From Rhodobacter sp. (lineage in GTDB: Bacteria; Pseudomonadota; Alphaproteobacteria; Rhodobacterales; Rhodobacteraceae), in the NCBI GenBank assembly GCA_027490955.1, contig JAIXXB010000011.1:1-64000 (forward strand): a stretch of 64,000 nt of DNA, read 5' to 3'. Shown piece by piece: positions 8,697-18,785 of the stretch. Below the pieces are notes generated by a model that worked only from the letters and a program-made list of their open reading frames with translations, was not told where the DNA came from and did not search any database. The stretch's first letter is position 1, and each line of letters begins with the position of its first letter. The translations under genes and the position numbers were made by a program.

Positions 8697-9967
8697 GCTT
8701 GCAGTCCAGACACCGCGCAGATTTGGCGGCGCGTTTGGGCGGGCAGGTGCCACCCAGCGCTGGCTTTACCGCCCATGCCCGCGTCCGCGCTTTGGCGCGG
8801 TTGCAGGCCATGGGCCTGCCGCATGGCCGCGATGAATATTGGCGCTATACTGCGCCCGATTTGCTCAATGGCCCTGCGCCCAGCCTTGGGGCGCAGCATC
8901 CGCAGGGGCAGCTTGGCGCCGCACTCAACCCATTGGTGTTGACCTTTTGTGATGGGGTGTTCGATGCGGCAGCCTCCAGTGATCTGGCGCTGGCAGGCGG
9001 GCAAATTGCCCTGCTATCACGCGCCCAGACCGATCTGCATTTCGCCCAAGATATCTATGGCAGCCTAGAAGAGCGTGGCCAAACCCCCGTGGCGCGCCCC
9101 TTTGCCGCGCTGAATACCGCGCTGGCACAAGAGGGTGTCTTGCTGCATATCACGGGCAAGGTGGTGCGGCCAATCTTGCTGAATTATGTCGCAAAATCAG
9201 ATAATTGCGATGTGATGCTGCATCACTGCATCAAGATGGATGCAGGGGCCGAAGCCAGTATCTTGGAACAGGGCGGCCTTGGCGCGCGCGGCAATTTGGT
9301 GATCGAGGCGGATCTGGCACAGGGCAGCGTTCTGCACCATATCCGCAGCCAAACCAGCGATGATGCCGCGCTGGCGGTGACCCATCTTTTTGCCCGTTTG
9401 CACGGCGATTCCGCGCTGAAAAGCTTTACACTTTCTGCCCATGGGCGGTTGATCCGCAACGAGACGGTCATCGAATTGCTGGGCGATCATGCCAGCGCCC
9501 ATGTGGCGGGGGCCAGCCTGATCGCGGGCCCCGATCACCATGATGATACCGTCTTTATCACCCATCAGGGCCGCGCCTGCGAAAGCCGCCAAGTGTTCAA
9601 AAACGTGCTGAAAAGCGGCGCAGTGGGCGTGTTTCAGGGCAAGATTCTGGTGCGCCAATCTGCGCAGAAAACCGATGGCTACCAGATTTCGCAAAGCTTG
9701 CTGCTGGATGGGGACAGCCAGTTCTTAGCCAAGCCCGAGCTCGAGATTTACGCCGATGATGTGAAATGCAGCCATGGTTCCACCTCGGGCGCAATTGACG
9801 AGACGGCGCTGTTCTACCTGCAATCGCGCGGCATTGCCCGCGCGCAGGCGCAGGCGCTGTTGGTTTTGGCCTTTATGGCCGAGGCGACGCAGGAAATCGC
9901 CAACCCCGATTTGGCCGAGGAAATGCGCGCCCAAATCGAGATGGTCTTGCAACGGGCGCGTTTGTAA
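8693..9967 (+). CDS. sufD: Fe-S cluster assembly protein SufD
   Basis: Partner of SufB in the scaffold complex, 424 aa. The C-terminal SufBD beta-helix core is clear: HQGRACESRQVFKNVL, GKILVRQSAQKTDGYQ, LEIYADDVKCSHGSTSGAID and FYLQSRGI. The N-terminal half is variable, as usual for SufD, with DEYWRYTAPDL early on. Translation is coupled to sufC (ATGA) and the next gene starts directly after the stop. Confidence 0.95.
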   Translation: MSLQSRHRADLAARLGGQVPPSAGFTAHARVRALARLQAMGLPHGRDEYWRYTAPDLLNGPAPSLGAQHPQGQLGAALNPLVLTFCDGVFDAAASSDLALAGGQIALLSRAQTDLHFAQDIYGSLEERGQTPVARPFAALNTALAQEGVLLHITGKVVRPILLNYVAKSDNCDVMLHHCIKMDAGAEASILEQGGLGARGNLVIEADLAQGSVLHHIRSQTSDDAALAVTHLFARLHGDSALKSFTLSAHGRLIRNETVIELLGDHASAHVAGASLIAGPDHHDDTVFITHQGRACESRQVFKNVLKSGAVGVFQGKILVRQSAQKTDGYQISQSLLLDGDSQFLAKPELEIYADDVKCSHGSTSGAIDETALFYLQSRGIARAQAQALLVLAFMAEATQEIANPDLAEEMRAQIEMVLQRARL

Positions 9968-10462
9968 ATGTCTTTGACCACCGATATGCGCCAATCATGG
10001 ACGGGGCATCGACGGGTCGTGCGCAGGCATCTTGCGCGCGGCCGATCCGAACCGTTTGTGTTTACTTTTCTGTTTGTTTTCATGGTTTTGGCCTTTGTCT
10101 CGCAATATCCGCGCGCAGCGCGCATTGCGCTGGAAAACCCCGATATTCCGCTGGCGGCGCAGCTTTTGGGGCTGGCCTATGGGCTGTTGATTTTTCTGCC
10201 CTTTGCCTATGGTCTGGCCGCGCTGAGCCATGTGATCGCCCGCGCTTTGGGCGCGCGCAGCACGTGGTATGGGGCGCGGTTGGCGCTGTTTTATTCTCTG
10301 GTTGCAGCCTCGCCCGTGATGCTGCTGCAAGGGTTGGTTGCGGGGATTGTGGGGCTGGGGATGCAATCGTTTTTGGTGGGCATCCTTGCTCTCACGGCCT
10401 TTGTTGTGTTTTGGGCGCTGGCCTTGGTAGAAATCTGCAAAGGGGACGATGATGCAGTTTGA
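9968..10462 (+). CDS. Yip1-like integral membrane protein, suf operon
   Basis: A 164-aa protein with about four hydrophobic helices (from FVFTFLFVFMVLAFV, AYGLLIFLPFAYGLAAL, YSLVAASPVMLLQGLVAGIVG and LVGILALTAFVVFWALALV) after a basic N-terminus. The pattern fits the Yip1 domain family of small membrane proteins, whose function here is unknown. It begins right after the sufD stop and overlaps a second protein of the same kind by 14 bases. Possible roles are membrane anchoring or metal handling; no residue decides. Confidence 0.75.
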   Translation: MSLTTDMRQSWTGHRRVVRRHLARGRSEPFVFTFLFVFMVLAFVSQYPRAARIALENPDIPLAAQLLGLAYGLLIFLPFAYGLAALSHVIARALGARSTWYGARLALFYSLVAASPVMLLQGLVAGIVGLGMQSFLVGILALTAFVVFWALALVEICKGDDDAV

Positions 10463-11039
10463 TCTGGCCAGCCTTTGGGCGCAGGCATTGGAGTCAGTGC
10501 AAGATCCGCGCGCAGGGGCGCGGCGGATTTTGGCGCTGGATTTGCCGCTGGGCACGGCTGCATTGGCCTTGGTGATTGTGGCGCTGCTGACGGCCTTGAT
10601 CGCGGCCATGGTGTCGCTGATGGCGATGCGCATGGGCGCGGGCGAGGTGATGGGCGCGCAATTGTCGCCGCTGCAATGGGTGGGCTTGCAAACCTTGGGC
10701 CTGTTTTTGGCGGCGCTGGCCATGGCCTATGTGGGCCGCTGGTTTGGCGGCTATGGCAGTTTGGCGCAGGCGATTTCGCTGCTGGCTTGGGCCGAATTCA
10801 TCATTCTGATCGTGCAAATCGTTCAGGTGATGCTGATGTTCATTTTGCCGCCCCTGTCGGCCGTGCTGGCGCTGTTTGGCGTGGCGCTGACCTTTTATCT
10901 GGTGTCGCATTTCATCGCCGAGCTGCATGGCTTTGCCTCGGCCGTAAAGGTGTTTTTTGGCATTTTGGCCACGGGTTTTGCCCTGATTATGACGCTGGCC
11001 GTTCTGGCGGCGGTGTTTATCGGGCCTATAGGGGGTTAA
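10449..11039 (+). CDS. Yip1-family membrane protein, suf operon
   Basis: A 196-aa polytopic membrane protein, with hydrophobic stretches at roughly 33-60, 75-95, 105-125, 130-150 and 168-192 and a short cytoplasmic N-terminus. It resembles the preceding gene in size and topology and fits Yip1-domain proteins of alphaproteobacteria. AGGGGACG before the paired ATGs (10449 and 10452) is the ribosome site; the second ATG is better spaced. The next gene, sufS, starts immediately after the stop. Confidence 0.78.
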   Translation: MMQFDLASLWAQALESVQDPRAGARRILALDLPLGTAALALVIVALLTALIAAMVSLMAMRMGAGEVMGAQLSPLQWVGLQTLGLFLAALAMAYVGRWFGGYGSLAQAISLLAWAEFIILIVQIVQVMLMFILPPLSAVLALFGVALTFYLVSHFIAELHGFASAVKVFFGILATGFALIMTLAVLAAVFIGPIGG

Positions 11040-12254
11040 ATGCTGGACATTGCCAAGATTCGGGCCGATTTTCCAATTCTGTCGCGGCAGGTGAATGGCA
11101 AGCCGCTGGTCTATCTGGACAATGGCGCATCGGCGCAAAAGCCTCAGGTGGTGATTGATGCGATCACGCGCGGCTATGCCAGCGAATATGCCAATGTTCA
11201 CAGAGGCTTGCACACGCTTTCTACCATTTCGACAGAACGCTACGAGGCTGCGCGCAGCACCATTGCCCGTTTTCTGAACGCCGCTTCCGATCAGCATATT
11301 GTCTTTACCTCGGGCACGACCGAGGCGTTGAATTTGGTTTCCTATGCTTGGGCGCGCCCGCGCCTTCAGGCGGGGGATGAGATTATCCTTTCCATCATGG
11401 AACATCACGCCAATATCGTGCCGTGGCATTTTCTGCGCGCGCAGGGCGTGGTGATCAAATGGGTCGATGTGGATGCAACGGGCGATTTAGACCCGCAGGC
11501 CGTGCTGGATGCGATCACGCCGCGCACGCGGTTGATTGCCATCACCCATATGTCCAATGTTCTGGGCACAGTGGTGGATGTGGCAGCCATTTGCGCGGGG
11601 GCAAAGGCGCAGGGCGTGCCTGTGCTGGTCGATGGGTCGCAAGCCGCCGTGCATATGGCGGTGGATGTGCAGGCTTTGGGCTGTGATTTTTATGCCATTA
11701 CGGGGCATAAACTTTATGGCCCATCGGGATCAGGTGCGATTTATATCGCCCCCGAACGGCAGGCGGAAATGGCCCCCTTCATGGGCGGCGGCGATATGAT
11801 TGACACCGTGACGCGCGACACCGTCACCTACAACACCCCGCCGATGAAATTCGAGGCGGGCACACCGGGCATTGTGCAGCAAATCGGGCTGGGCGCGGCG
11901 CTGGACTATATGATGGCCATTGGCATGCAAAACATCGCCGCACATGAACAAGAGTTGCGCGATTACGCGGCCCAGCGGCTGGCTGGGCTGAATTGGATTT
12001 CCGTTCAGGGCCAATCGGCCAGCAAAGGCGCGATTTTTTCCATGACGATGAACGGCGCGCATCCCCATGATATTTCGACCATTTTGGACAAACGCGGCAT
12101 TGCTGTGCGCGCGGGGGCGCATTGCGCCATGCCCTTGATGCAGCATCTGGGCATCACCGCCTCGGCCCGCGCCAGTTTTGCCATGTATAACACCAAGCAA
12201 GAGGTGGACGCGCTGATTTCGGGGCTAGAGCTGTGCCATGATTTGCTGGGTTAG
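11040..12254 (+). CDS. sufS: Group II cysteine desulfurase SufS
   Basis: PLP-dependent cysteine desulfurase (404 aa) feeding sulphur to the SufBCD scaffold. PLP lysine K224 is in [10 protein letters not shown]; the catalytic cysteine C362 is in [11 protein letters not shown], the RXGHHC-type loop of group II enzymes. Last gene of the operon that starts with iscR. No sufE/sufU sulphur acceptor, sufA carrier or sufT follows within the window; the next feature is a tRNA. Confidence 0.95.
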   Translation: MLDIAKIRADFPILSRQVNGKPLVYLDNGASAQKPQVVIDAITRGYASEYANVHRGLHTLSTISTERYEAARSTIARFLNAASDQHIVFTSGTTEALNLVSYAWARPRLQAGDEIILSIMEHHANIVPWHFLRAQGVVIKWVDVDATGDLDPQAVLDAITPRTRLIAITHMSNVLGTVVDVAAICAGAKAQGVPVLVDGSQAAVHMAVDVQALGCDFYAITGHKLYGPSGSGAIYIAPERQAEMAPFMGGGDMIDTVTRDTVTYNTPPMKFEAGTPGIVQQIGLGAALDYMMAIGMQNIAAHEQELRDYAAQRLAGLNWISVQGQSASKGAIFSMTMNGAHPHDISTILDKRGIAVRAGAHCAMPLMQHLGITASARASFAMYNTKQEVDALISGLELCHDLLG

Positions 12255-12294
12255 GCTTGCCCCGTGATGGACAATAGCCTATAGCAAAGCCACT

Positions 12295-12371
<77 letters not shown>

Positions 12372-12559
12372 AATCATTGCTTGCATTGATATGGTTTTGC
12401 GCCGTTGGGCGCATTCTGTTGCGAGGTCTCGTTGCCGCACGTCTGACTGGGGCACAGCGCCACCCCGCGTTCAATTCCAAATTGCTGAAAATGCCCATCC
12501 GCCGCATCTTGCCAGCGCCGTCAAAACGGCTGGTATGCGGGATTATAGAAAAAGACAGT

Positions 12560-12634
12560 TGGCTGGGGCGCCAGGATTCGAACCTGGGTATGGCGGTACC
12601 AAAAACCGCTGCCTTACCGCTTGGCGACGCCCCA
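12560..12634 (-). tRNA. tRNA-Gln (UUG)
   Basis: A 75-base gene including CCA, on the reverse strand. The acceptor stem pairs TGGGGCG with CGCCCCA; the anticodon stem GCGGT/ACCGC holds loop TTTTGGT, giving anticodon TTG for CAA codons; the T loop TTCGAAT is present. It faces the tRNA-Arg gene across about 190 bp that contains nothing else I recognise. Confidence 0.96.
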
Positions 12635-12754
12635 ACTGCGGCGGTGTTTAACCAAGGGGGCGTGGGGCTGCAAGGGGTTTTTGGCACCAAGCCTGCGAAT
12701 TTATGAAAAGTTTGAGGCTTGCGGCCCCCCATGCCGATGCCCGATACAGGGCGC

Positions 12755-13960
12755 ATGGAACAGGTGGATGTCATAGTCTTGGGCGCGGGGGCTGCGGGCC
12801 TGATGGCGGGGATCGAGGCGGCGCGGCGCGGGCGGCGGGTGCTGGTCGTCGATCACGCGGCCGCGGCGGGTGAGAAGATTCGCATCTCGGGCGGGGGGCG
12901 GTGTAACTTCACCAATCTTAACATCGCGGCGGATCGGTTTTTGGGGCGCAACCCGCGCTTTGCGCTGTCGGTGCTCAAACGCTTTAGCCAGTGGGATTTC
13001 ATCGCGCGCATGGATGGCGCGGGGATCGCATGGCATGAAAAAACGCTAGGTCAGTTGTTTTGCGATGGGCCTGCCAAACAGGTGGTGGCGATGCTGCTGG
13101 CAGATTTGGCGGCGGCAGGGGGCGAACTGCGGCTGAAGACGGCGGTGCTGGGCGTGGCGCAGGGGCCAAGTGGCTATGAGGTGCAGCTTTCCAGCGGTCC
13201 AGCCCAGACATTGGTGCGGGCAGCTTCGGTGGTTGTGGCCACGGGGGGCAAATCCATTCCGAAAATGGGGGCCACGGGGCTGGGCTATCAGATCGCCGCG
13301 CAGTTTGGGCTGGCGGTGACCGAAACGCGCCCCGCCTTGGTGCCATTTACCTTTGGCCCGCAGGATCTGGAATGGATCGCGCCGCTGGCAGGGCTGGCGC
13401 TGCCTGTGCGGGTCAGCTGTGGGAAGGCCCAGTTTGACGAGGCGATGCTGATGACGCATCGCGGCCTTTCTGGCCCTGCCATGCTGCAAATCAGCAGCTA
13501 TTGGCGCGAAGGGGCGACGATTTCCGTCCATCTTGCACCGCAGCTTGCCACGGCTGCGGGCGGGGTATTGGCGGAATTGGAACGATCCAAAATGCAAAAT
13601 GGGCGGGCAGGGCTGGGGCGCGGTCTGGCGCAGATTTTGCCCGCGCGTCTGGCCGAACATTTTGCCGCGCAGGCCAATATCACCAAACCCATGGCCGAAA
13701 TTCCGCGCGCCGAGTTGCAGCGGCTGGCCGAGACGATGCAAAACTGGGAATTGCGCCCCCTTGGCACCGAAGGATATCGCACCGCCGAGGTGACGCTGGG
13801 CGGGGTGGATACCGATGGGCTGGACGCGCGCAGCATGGAATCAAAGGCGCAAAAGGGGCTGTATTTCGTGGGCGAGGTGGTGGATATCACGGGCTGGCTG
13901 GGCGGGTATAATTTTCAATGGGCATGGTCATCGGGCTGGGCGGCGGGGCAAGTGGCCTAA
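12755..13960 (+). CDS. BaiN/HI0933-family NAD(P)/FAD-dependent oxidoreductase
   Basis: Flavoprotein of the HI0933/YhiN group. The dinucleotide-binding motif is [20 protein letters not shown], followed by the family signature [16 protein letters not shown] central [17 protein letters not shown] and the C-terminal [14 protein letters not shown] with [18 protein letters not shown] complete the pattern. Substrate is unknown for most members. ATG 12755 follows CAGGGCGC; upstream in-frame starts (ATG 12731, TTG 12719) would add up to 12 residues. Confidence 0.9.
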   Translation: MEQVDVIVLGAGAAGLMAGIEAARRGRRVLVVDHAAAAGEKIRISGGGRCNFTNLNIAADRFLGRNPRFALSVLKRFSQWDFIARMDGAGIAWHEKTLGQLFCDGPAKQVVAMLLADLAAAGGELRLKTAVLGVAQGPSGYEVQLSSGPAQTLVRAASVVVATGGKSIPKMGATGLGYQIAAQFGLAVTETRPALVPFTFGPQDLEWIAPLAGLALPVRVSCGKAQFDEAMLMTHRGLSGPAMLQISSYWREGATISVHLAPQLATAAGGVLAELERSKMQNGRAGLGRGLAQILPARLAEHFAAQANITKPMAEIPRAELQRLAETMQNWELRPLGTEGYRTAEVTLGGVDTDGLDARSMESKAQKGLYFVGEVVDITGWLGGYNFQWAWSSGWAAGQVA

Positions 13961-13966
13961 ACCCCG

Positions 13967-14800
13967 CTAAAGCTCCTTAACCAGCCGATCTATCGCCACC
14001 AATTGGCCCAGCAGCGCCGCCATATCGGACAGTTTCACCATGCACGGCCCATCCGATGGCGCGGTATCGGGGTCTTCATGGGTTTCAATGAACACGCCTG
14101 CCACCCCCACGGCCACAGCGGCCCGCGCCAAAACAGGGGCAAATTCGCGCTGCCCGCCGCTGGAATTGCCCTGAGAGGTGGGGGTTTGCACGGCATGGGT
14201 TGCGTCCATGATCACAGGATAGCCCGTGCGCGCCATAATGGGCAGCGCGCGCATATCGGTGACCAAACTGTTATAGCCAAAGGATGTTCCCCGTTCTGTC
14301 AACAGGATGTTTTCATTGCCTGTGCTGGCGATTTTACCCGCCACATTGCCCATATCCCATGGCGCCAAAAACTGTCCCTTTTTGACATTCACCACACAGC
14401 CTGTGCGGCCCGCGGCCAGCAAAAGATCAGTCTGGCGGCACAGCAGCGCGGGAATCTGCAGCACATTTACAACATGGGCGGCCTCGGCCGCTTGGCCCGC
14501 CTCGTGAATATCGGTCAATACAGGGATGCCCATGGCGCGCACGCCCGCCAGAATATCCAGCCCCGCCTGCATGCCCAAACCGCGCTGGCCCGCAAGGCTG
14601 GATCTGTTCGCCTTATCGAAACTGGCCTTGAAAATATAGGGGGTTTGGCTGCGCGCGCAGATTTCGGACATATGTCCTGCTATCATCTGCGCATGATCGG
14701 CGCTTTGCAATTGGCATGGCCCCGCGATCACCGCCAAGGGGCGATGATTGCCAAGAACCATCGCGCCCACAGCGACATCGCGCATGATGTTTTCGGACAT
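13967..14800 (-). CDS. kdsA: 3-deoxy-8-phosphooctulonate (KDO-8-P) synthase
   Basis: Condenses arabinose-5-phosphate with phosphoenolpyruvate to give KDO-8-phosphate, the precursor of KDO in lipopolysaccharide or capsule. The 277-aa sequence has AVIAGPCQLQS, FKASFDKANRSS, VVNVKKGQFLAPWDM and FIETHEDPDTAPSDGP, covering the known active-site blocks. Its start overlaps the stop of the upstream capsule-export gene by one base (TAATG), so KDO supply and polymer export are produced together. Confidence 0.96.
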   Translation of the reverse strand: MSENIMRDVAVGAMVLGNHRPLAVIAGPCQLQSADHAQMIAGHMSEICARSQTPYIFKASFDKANRSSLAGQRGLGMQAGLDILAGVRAMGIPVLTDIHEAGQAAEAAHVVNVLQIPALLCRQTDLLLAAGRTGCVVNVKKGQFLAPWDMGNVAGKIASTGNENILLTERGTSFGYNSLVTDMRALPIMARTGYPVIMDATHAVQTPTSQGNSSGGQREFAPVLARAAVAVGVAGVFIETHEDPDTAPSDGPCMVKLSDMAALLGQLVAIDRLVKEL

Positions 14801-16602
14801 TACGATGCCACCTCTTCGCGCTGCACCGCGGCCGTCATCGACAGCATCAGATATAGGCCCGAGAAGATCAGCAGCACCACCAAAGTATTTTCAAAGGCGC
14901 GCGGATAGGCGGCCTCATCGGCGGCAATCGGGTTGACCGAAATCGACAGATACCGCGTTTGCCGATTGGCGGCAGTGCGCGCCATTTCAGTCGCTTGCAA
15001 GGACTGCGCCAGCAGCAGGCGGCGCGTTTCCACATCGGCTTGGGCCACCAAAAGTTCCGACTGCACCCGCGCACTCGACAGCCCATCGATCGAATCCTCG
15101 GTCAGTTTCGATCTGAGCCCCGCAATTTCCGATTCCAGCGTGGCAATGCGCCGCTTCAGCGGTTCCATCCGCGCAAGGTTGGGGTTGGCGTTGCTTTCCA
15201 TTTGCGCCAAGGACAGGCGATCTTGGGTCAATTGCGCATCTAAGGCGCCGATTTGGCTGGTGATCAGCCCAACTTCGACATCCGATGACAAAACTTTATA
15301 TTTTTCTTGCAATTGCACCACTTTTTCATTCGCCGCCGCAAGGTTTTTCTCTGCCGCCAAATAGCTTTGCTCGGCCCCTGCCATCTGGTCAGTACGCGCG
15401 CGCAGCGTCATTTGATCAACCTGTTCTTCGGCGTATTTGATCAGCGATTTTGAAATATCCACCGCCACCTGCGGATCGGCGGCAATCACCTCCATCTTGA
15501 TGATCCCTTCGGTCGGATCATAAGAGATTTTGACGTTTTCACGATATTTCTTATAGGCTTGCGTGTTCGAAGCATCGGGGGCAAGGCGCTGCAGGCGGTC
15601 GATCTTTGGGTCGGAATAATGCTGGCGAAAGCCGTTGTCTTGATCCAGCCGCACCATCGCGTCTTGGCTTTGCAAATAGCCCTGCACGGTGATGGAATCC
15701 GTGGTATTGGCCATGGGCGAGCCGCGCATCAGCCCCGACAATCCACCCGCGCCCGCGGCGGCCGCCTCGGCCTGTTGAATAACAAATTCGGTCTTGGTCG
15801 AATAAAAGGGCGTGGCGATGGTATAGAAATATATCCCCGCCAGCAGCGTGGGCAGGCCAACAAACACCGCCATACGCGCGATCAGTTGGATGGTTTTGGC
15901 GCGGCGGCGGCGCACGATATCGCGCTGAATACGCGAGACTTCGGCAATATGCGCCTCGGCGGCGCGATCCTCGACCGAAGGTAGCCCCGCGGGTTTGACA
16001 GTTTGCGGCAATTTCACCCCGCCCGACAGCGCAAGTTCGCGCGACTGAGAGGTGCCCGCAGGCAGATCACCGCCCGACACCACCTCTAGGGCGGAATTGG
16101 TTTGAAACGGGTCAATCCCCGCTTGGCGCAAAAGGCGCACGGCGTCAAAATCTGATGTGGCAGGCAGGTTATGCTTTTGGGCAAGGCGGCGCGCCATACG
16201 CAATTGCCGCCCTGTCAGACCTTCGCGGCGAATGGCGTCGATATCATCGCCGGGGCTGGGCATGGGCGCAAAACCAGTGGCAGTGCCAGAGCGCGGCGCG
16301 GCGGCAGGGTTTGGCCCGCGCGCCGTGGCAAATCGCATGTCGCCAAACCCATCGCTGGGTTCAGAAAATATCTGCCCCGACGGCACTTTTGCGCCGCGAT
16401 TTGGCATCTGGCCGCCACCGCTGGACATTGGGGCGGGCATTTGCATCGGCTGGATCCGCCCCAGTGGCGCAGCTTGCGCGGCGGCTTGCGGGGCGGCTGG
16501 CTGGGGTGCAGCCGCAGGCATGGGCCGCGCGGGCGCGGCTTGGGGGGCGGGTGCCTCGGGTTTGCGGGTGCGGAACCGATTAGCGACGAGCTTCATAGTC
16601 AT
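14800..16602 (-). CDS. Capsule polysaccharide export inner-membrane protein, KpsE-like
   Basis: A 600-aa polysaccharide co-polymerase/export protein. Residues 1-130 are an unusual proline-, alanine- and glutamine-rich extension. A membrane helix follows near 255 (VGLPTLLAGIYFYTIATPFY), then a periplasmic domain with long coiled coils (about 410-530, ending RKLTEDSIDGLSS-like heptads), and a second helix at the C-terminus (TLVVLLIFSGLYLMLSM), the standard KpsE topology. Start is 16602 or 16596 (MTMKL or MKL); both overlap the ATPase gene end by 17-23 bases. Confidence 0.85.
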   Translation of the reverse strand: MTMKLVANRFRTRKPEAPAPQAAPARPMPAAAPQPAAPQAAAQAAPLGRIQPMQMPAPMSSGGGQMPNRGAKVPSGQIFSEPSDGFGDMRFATARGPNPAAAPRSGTATGFAPMPSPGDDIDAIRREGLTGRQLRMARRLAQKHNLPATSDFDAVRLLRQAGIDPFQTNSALEVVSGGDLPAGTSQSRELALSGGVKLPQTVKPAGLPSVEDRAAEAHIAEVSRIQRDIVRRRRAKTIQLIARMAVFVGLPTLLAGIYFYTIATPFYSTKTEFVIQQAEAAAAGAGGLSGLMRGSPMANTTDSITVQGYLQSQDAMVRLDQDNGFRQHYSDPKIDRLQRLAPDASNTQAYKKYRENVKISYDPTEGIIKMEVIAADPQVAVDISKSLIKYAEEQVDQMTLRARTDQMAGAEQSYLAAEKNLAAANEKVVQLQEKYKVLSSDVEVGLITSQIGALDAQLTQDRLSLAQMESNANPNLARMEPLKRRIATLESEIAGLRSKLTEDSIDGLSSARVQSELLVAQADVETRRLLLAQSLQATEMARTAANRQTRYLSISVNPIAADEAAYPRAFENTLVVLLIFSGLYLMLSMTAAVQREEVAS

Positions 16603-17239
16603 AAAGCTGCTTTGCCTCTTCTAGGGTTTCAAACATGTAAAGCTGGCCGTTTTTCAAAACCGCCGCCGAGTTGCAGAATTTCTCTAATGTGGACGCTTGG
16701 TGCGACACCACAATCACCGTAGCATTGGCCAGCCGCTGGCGCAGCACCTCGCCCGCGCGTTTGTTGAACGTGACATCCGAGGTTTGCGGCATGCCCTCGT
16801 CGATCAGATATATATCAAATTCCAGCGCCAACATCAGCGAAAACGAAAACCGCGCCCGCATGCCCGAAGAATAGGTGCCCACGGGCATGTCGAAATATTC
16901 GTCAATATCGGTCAGCCAGCGGCAAAAGCTTTCGATATAATCGGGGTCCAGCCCATACAGCCGCGCGATATAGCGGGCGTTTTCCGTGGCGGTGTGTTTG
17001 CTGATCACCCCGCCCATAAACCCCAGCGGAAAAGAAATGCGCGAGGTGCGGGTGATTTTGCCCTCATCAGGTTTTTCCAGCCCCGCCATCATATTGATCA
17101 ACGTGGTCTTGCCCGTGCCGTTTTTGGCCAAGATTCCCATGGAATTGCCGATTTCCACAGTGAAAGAGGCGCGGTCGAGAATCACCTTGCGCGTCTGCCC
17201 TGTCCAGAATGATTTGCTGACGTTTTCAAACGCAATCAT
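16580..17239 (-). CDS. Capsule export ABC ATPase, KpsT-like
   Basis: ATP-binding subunit (219 aa) of an ABC-2 exporter for capsular polysaccharide. It has an atypical Walker A, ILAKNGTGKTTL, as in KpsT/Wzt proteins, the signature YSSGMRARF, Walker B FDIYLIDEGM and the switch histidine in VVSHQAS. ATG 17239 follows AGGGCAAG; the frame is open to 17284. No membrane permease (KpsM) is adjacent, although the ATPase normally works with one. Confidence 0.87.
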   Translation of the reverse strand: MIAFENVSKSFWTGQTRKVILDRASFTVEIGNSMGILAKNGTGKTTLINMMAGLEKPDEGKITRTSRISFPLGFMGGVISKHTATENARYIARLYGLDPDYIESFCRWLTDIDEYFDMPVGTYSSGMRARFSFSLMLALEFDIYLIDEGMPQTSDVTFNKRAGEVLRQRLANATVIVVSHQASTLEKFCNSAAVLKNGQLYMFETLEEAKQLYDYEARR

Positions 17240-17450
17240 CTTGCCCTGCCAAAGGCCGCAAAGGGCCCGAAACTTTGTCTTCACACGCCCCAGTTACATG
17301 GGGCGCACCCCATACGCGCGCAAGTGGTGTGGCCTTTGGGTCTGATGTTAGGGCTTGGCATCGCATGGGTTTGAGGCGGATTTATGGCCAAAGCGTAAAA
17401 TTGTTTCCAAAACCCTAGCGAATAAGGGTTAAGGGGAGGTGAAGGTTTTC

Positions 17451-18671
17451 TTAACGGCGCGGCAAGATCAAGGTGATGATCCCCATGGCCAAACTGCCCA
17501 CAAGGCCAAGCCGCGCCGCCTCGGCCACTTCGCCGCCATCCAGCCCCGTATCAAGGGCCAAGACTGGCACAGTAAAGCCGATACCCAGCAACAGCGCCAC
17601 GCGCACAAGGGCGGCAGGCGTGCAATCTTGCGGCAGTTTTGCCCCGCCCCACCGCAGCGCCAGCGCCGTGGCGGCCAAAAATCCCAGCGGTTTGCCCACC
17701 CAATAGGCCGCCAAAACGATGATGGTCGGCGGGGCAAAGGCGGCCAGATCGATGCCGCCCCGCGTCAGGCCAAAAATGAACAAAATCCATGTGATCGGCC
17801 AAATCAGCGCATGGGCCAACCTGTTCAGCGGGTCGGTCAACAGCTCTTCAGCCTCGGCAAACAGGCCAAAACTGCGGCTGGCATGGGCGATGGCAGGGAT
17901 AATCGGCAAAAGGCCCAGCGCACCGGGCAGCCCGGCGGCTATGACACCCGCATAAGACACCACCCCCGCCACAACATAGGGCCAAAGCCGCGTGGCAAGG
18001 CGGCGCGCGCGCTCGGATCCAGCCAGCCCGTCCAGCGCGCGCTGGCTGGGACGGCCGTACAAATACCACAGGATCAGCGCGGCTGCGGCGGGCAACAACA
18101 GCCAAGCCAGCCGCAACAACCCGCCATTGGGATGCGTCAGGCCCAATAAAATAAGCCCCATCATATCCAGCGCGATCATCACCAACAGCAAAAGCCGCAG
18201 CGCATTGGACGTGCGCGTAAAGGTCAGGCGGCCAAACAGATAGACCAGCACAACATCGCCGCCAATCGGCATGGGCCAGCCTGTCCGCAGCAGGGTTTGC
18301 GCATTTGGATCGATCCAAATCGCCAAAACCTGCCACATCACTACCGCCCCCAGCGCCGCGCCCAAGGCCCCCGCCAGCGGCAAAATCGCCGCCTGCCCAG
18401 ATAAACCGCCGCGCTCTAGCACGATGGCCTCCCATAATTCCTTGCCAATTAAGAACATAAACAGCGGGATCAGCGCCTCGGCCACAAGGTTCAGCGGGGT
18501 CAGGCTGGGCGGGTTTGGAAACAAGGGCGTGATCCATGTCAGATCGGACATGCGCCATTCGATCATGTCATAATAGCTGGCAGGGGCAAGGTTTACCCAC
18601 AGCGTGGCCAATGCCATGCCCGAACAAAGGCTGATGGCAAAGCGCTGCATAAAGGGCGATACGCGGTACAT
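17451..18671 (-). CDS. NhaA-family Na+/H+ antiporter, divergent
   Basis: A 406-aa membrane protein related to NhaA: about eleven hydrophobic helices, the segment NLVAEALIPLFMFLIGKELWEAIVLE, and LGKPLGF-like VGKPLGFLAATALALRW late in the chain. The two adjacent aspartates of NhaA (D163-D164 in E. coli, AIIDDLGA) align with ALDMMGL, so the second is methionine. That pair is central to ion binding, so activity or stoichiometry may differ. ATG 18671 is chosen because the frame upstream to 18914 lies in the divergent promoter and SseB-like gene. Confidence 0.78.
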   Translation of the reverse strand: MYRVSPFMQRFAISLCSGMALATLWVNLAPASYYDMIEWRMSDLTWITPLFPNPPSLTPLNLVAEALIPLFMFLIGKELWEAIVLERGGLSGQAAILPLAGALGAALGAVVMWQVLAIWIDPNAQTLLRTGWPMPIGGDVVLVYLFGRLTFTRTSNALRLLLLVMIALDMMGLILLGLTHPNGGLLRLAWLLLPAAAALILWYLYGRPSQRALDGLAGSERARRLATRLWPYVVAGVVSYAGVIAAGLPGALGLLPIIPAIAHASRSFGLFAEAEELLTDPLNRLAHALIWPITWILFIFGLTRGGIDLAAFAPPTIIVLAAYWVGKPLGFLAATALALRWGGAKLPQDCTPAALVRVALLLGIGFTVPVLALDTGLDGGEVAEAARLGLVGSLAMGIITLILPRR

Positions 18672-18785
18672 GCTGTGGTCTACCTTCCTGCCGCTACAGT
18701 ATCTAGAAGATACGCGCCTTGCAACCAATGGCTGCACCTGTGATTGGCCCTTGGCAGCGCGGGGGTTTTTGCCTAAAGCCAACCC

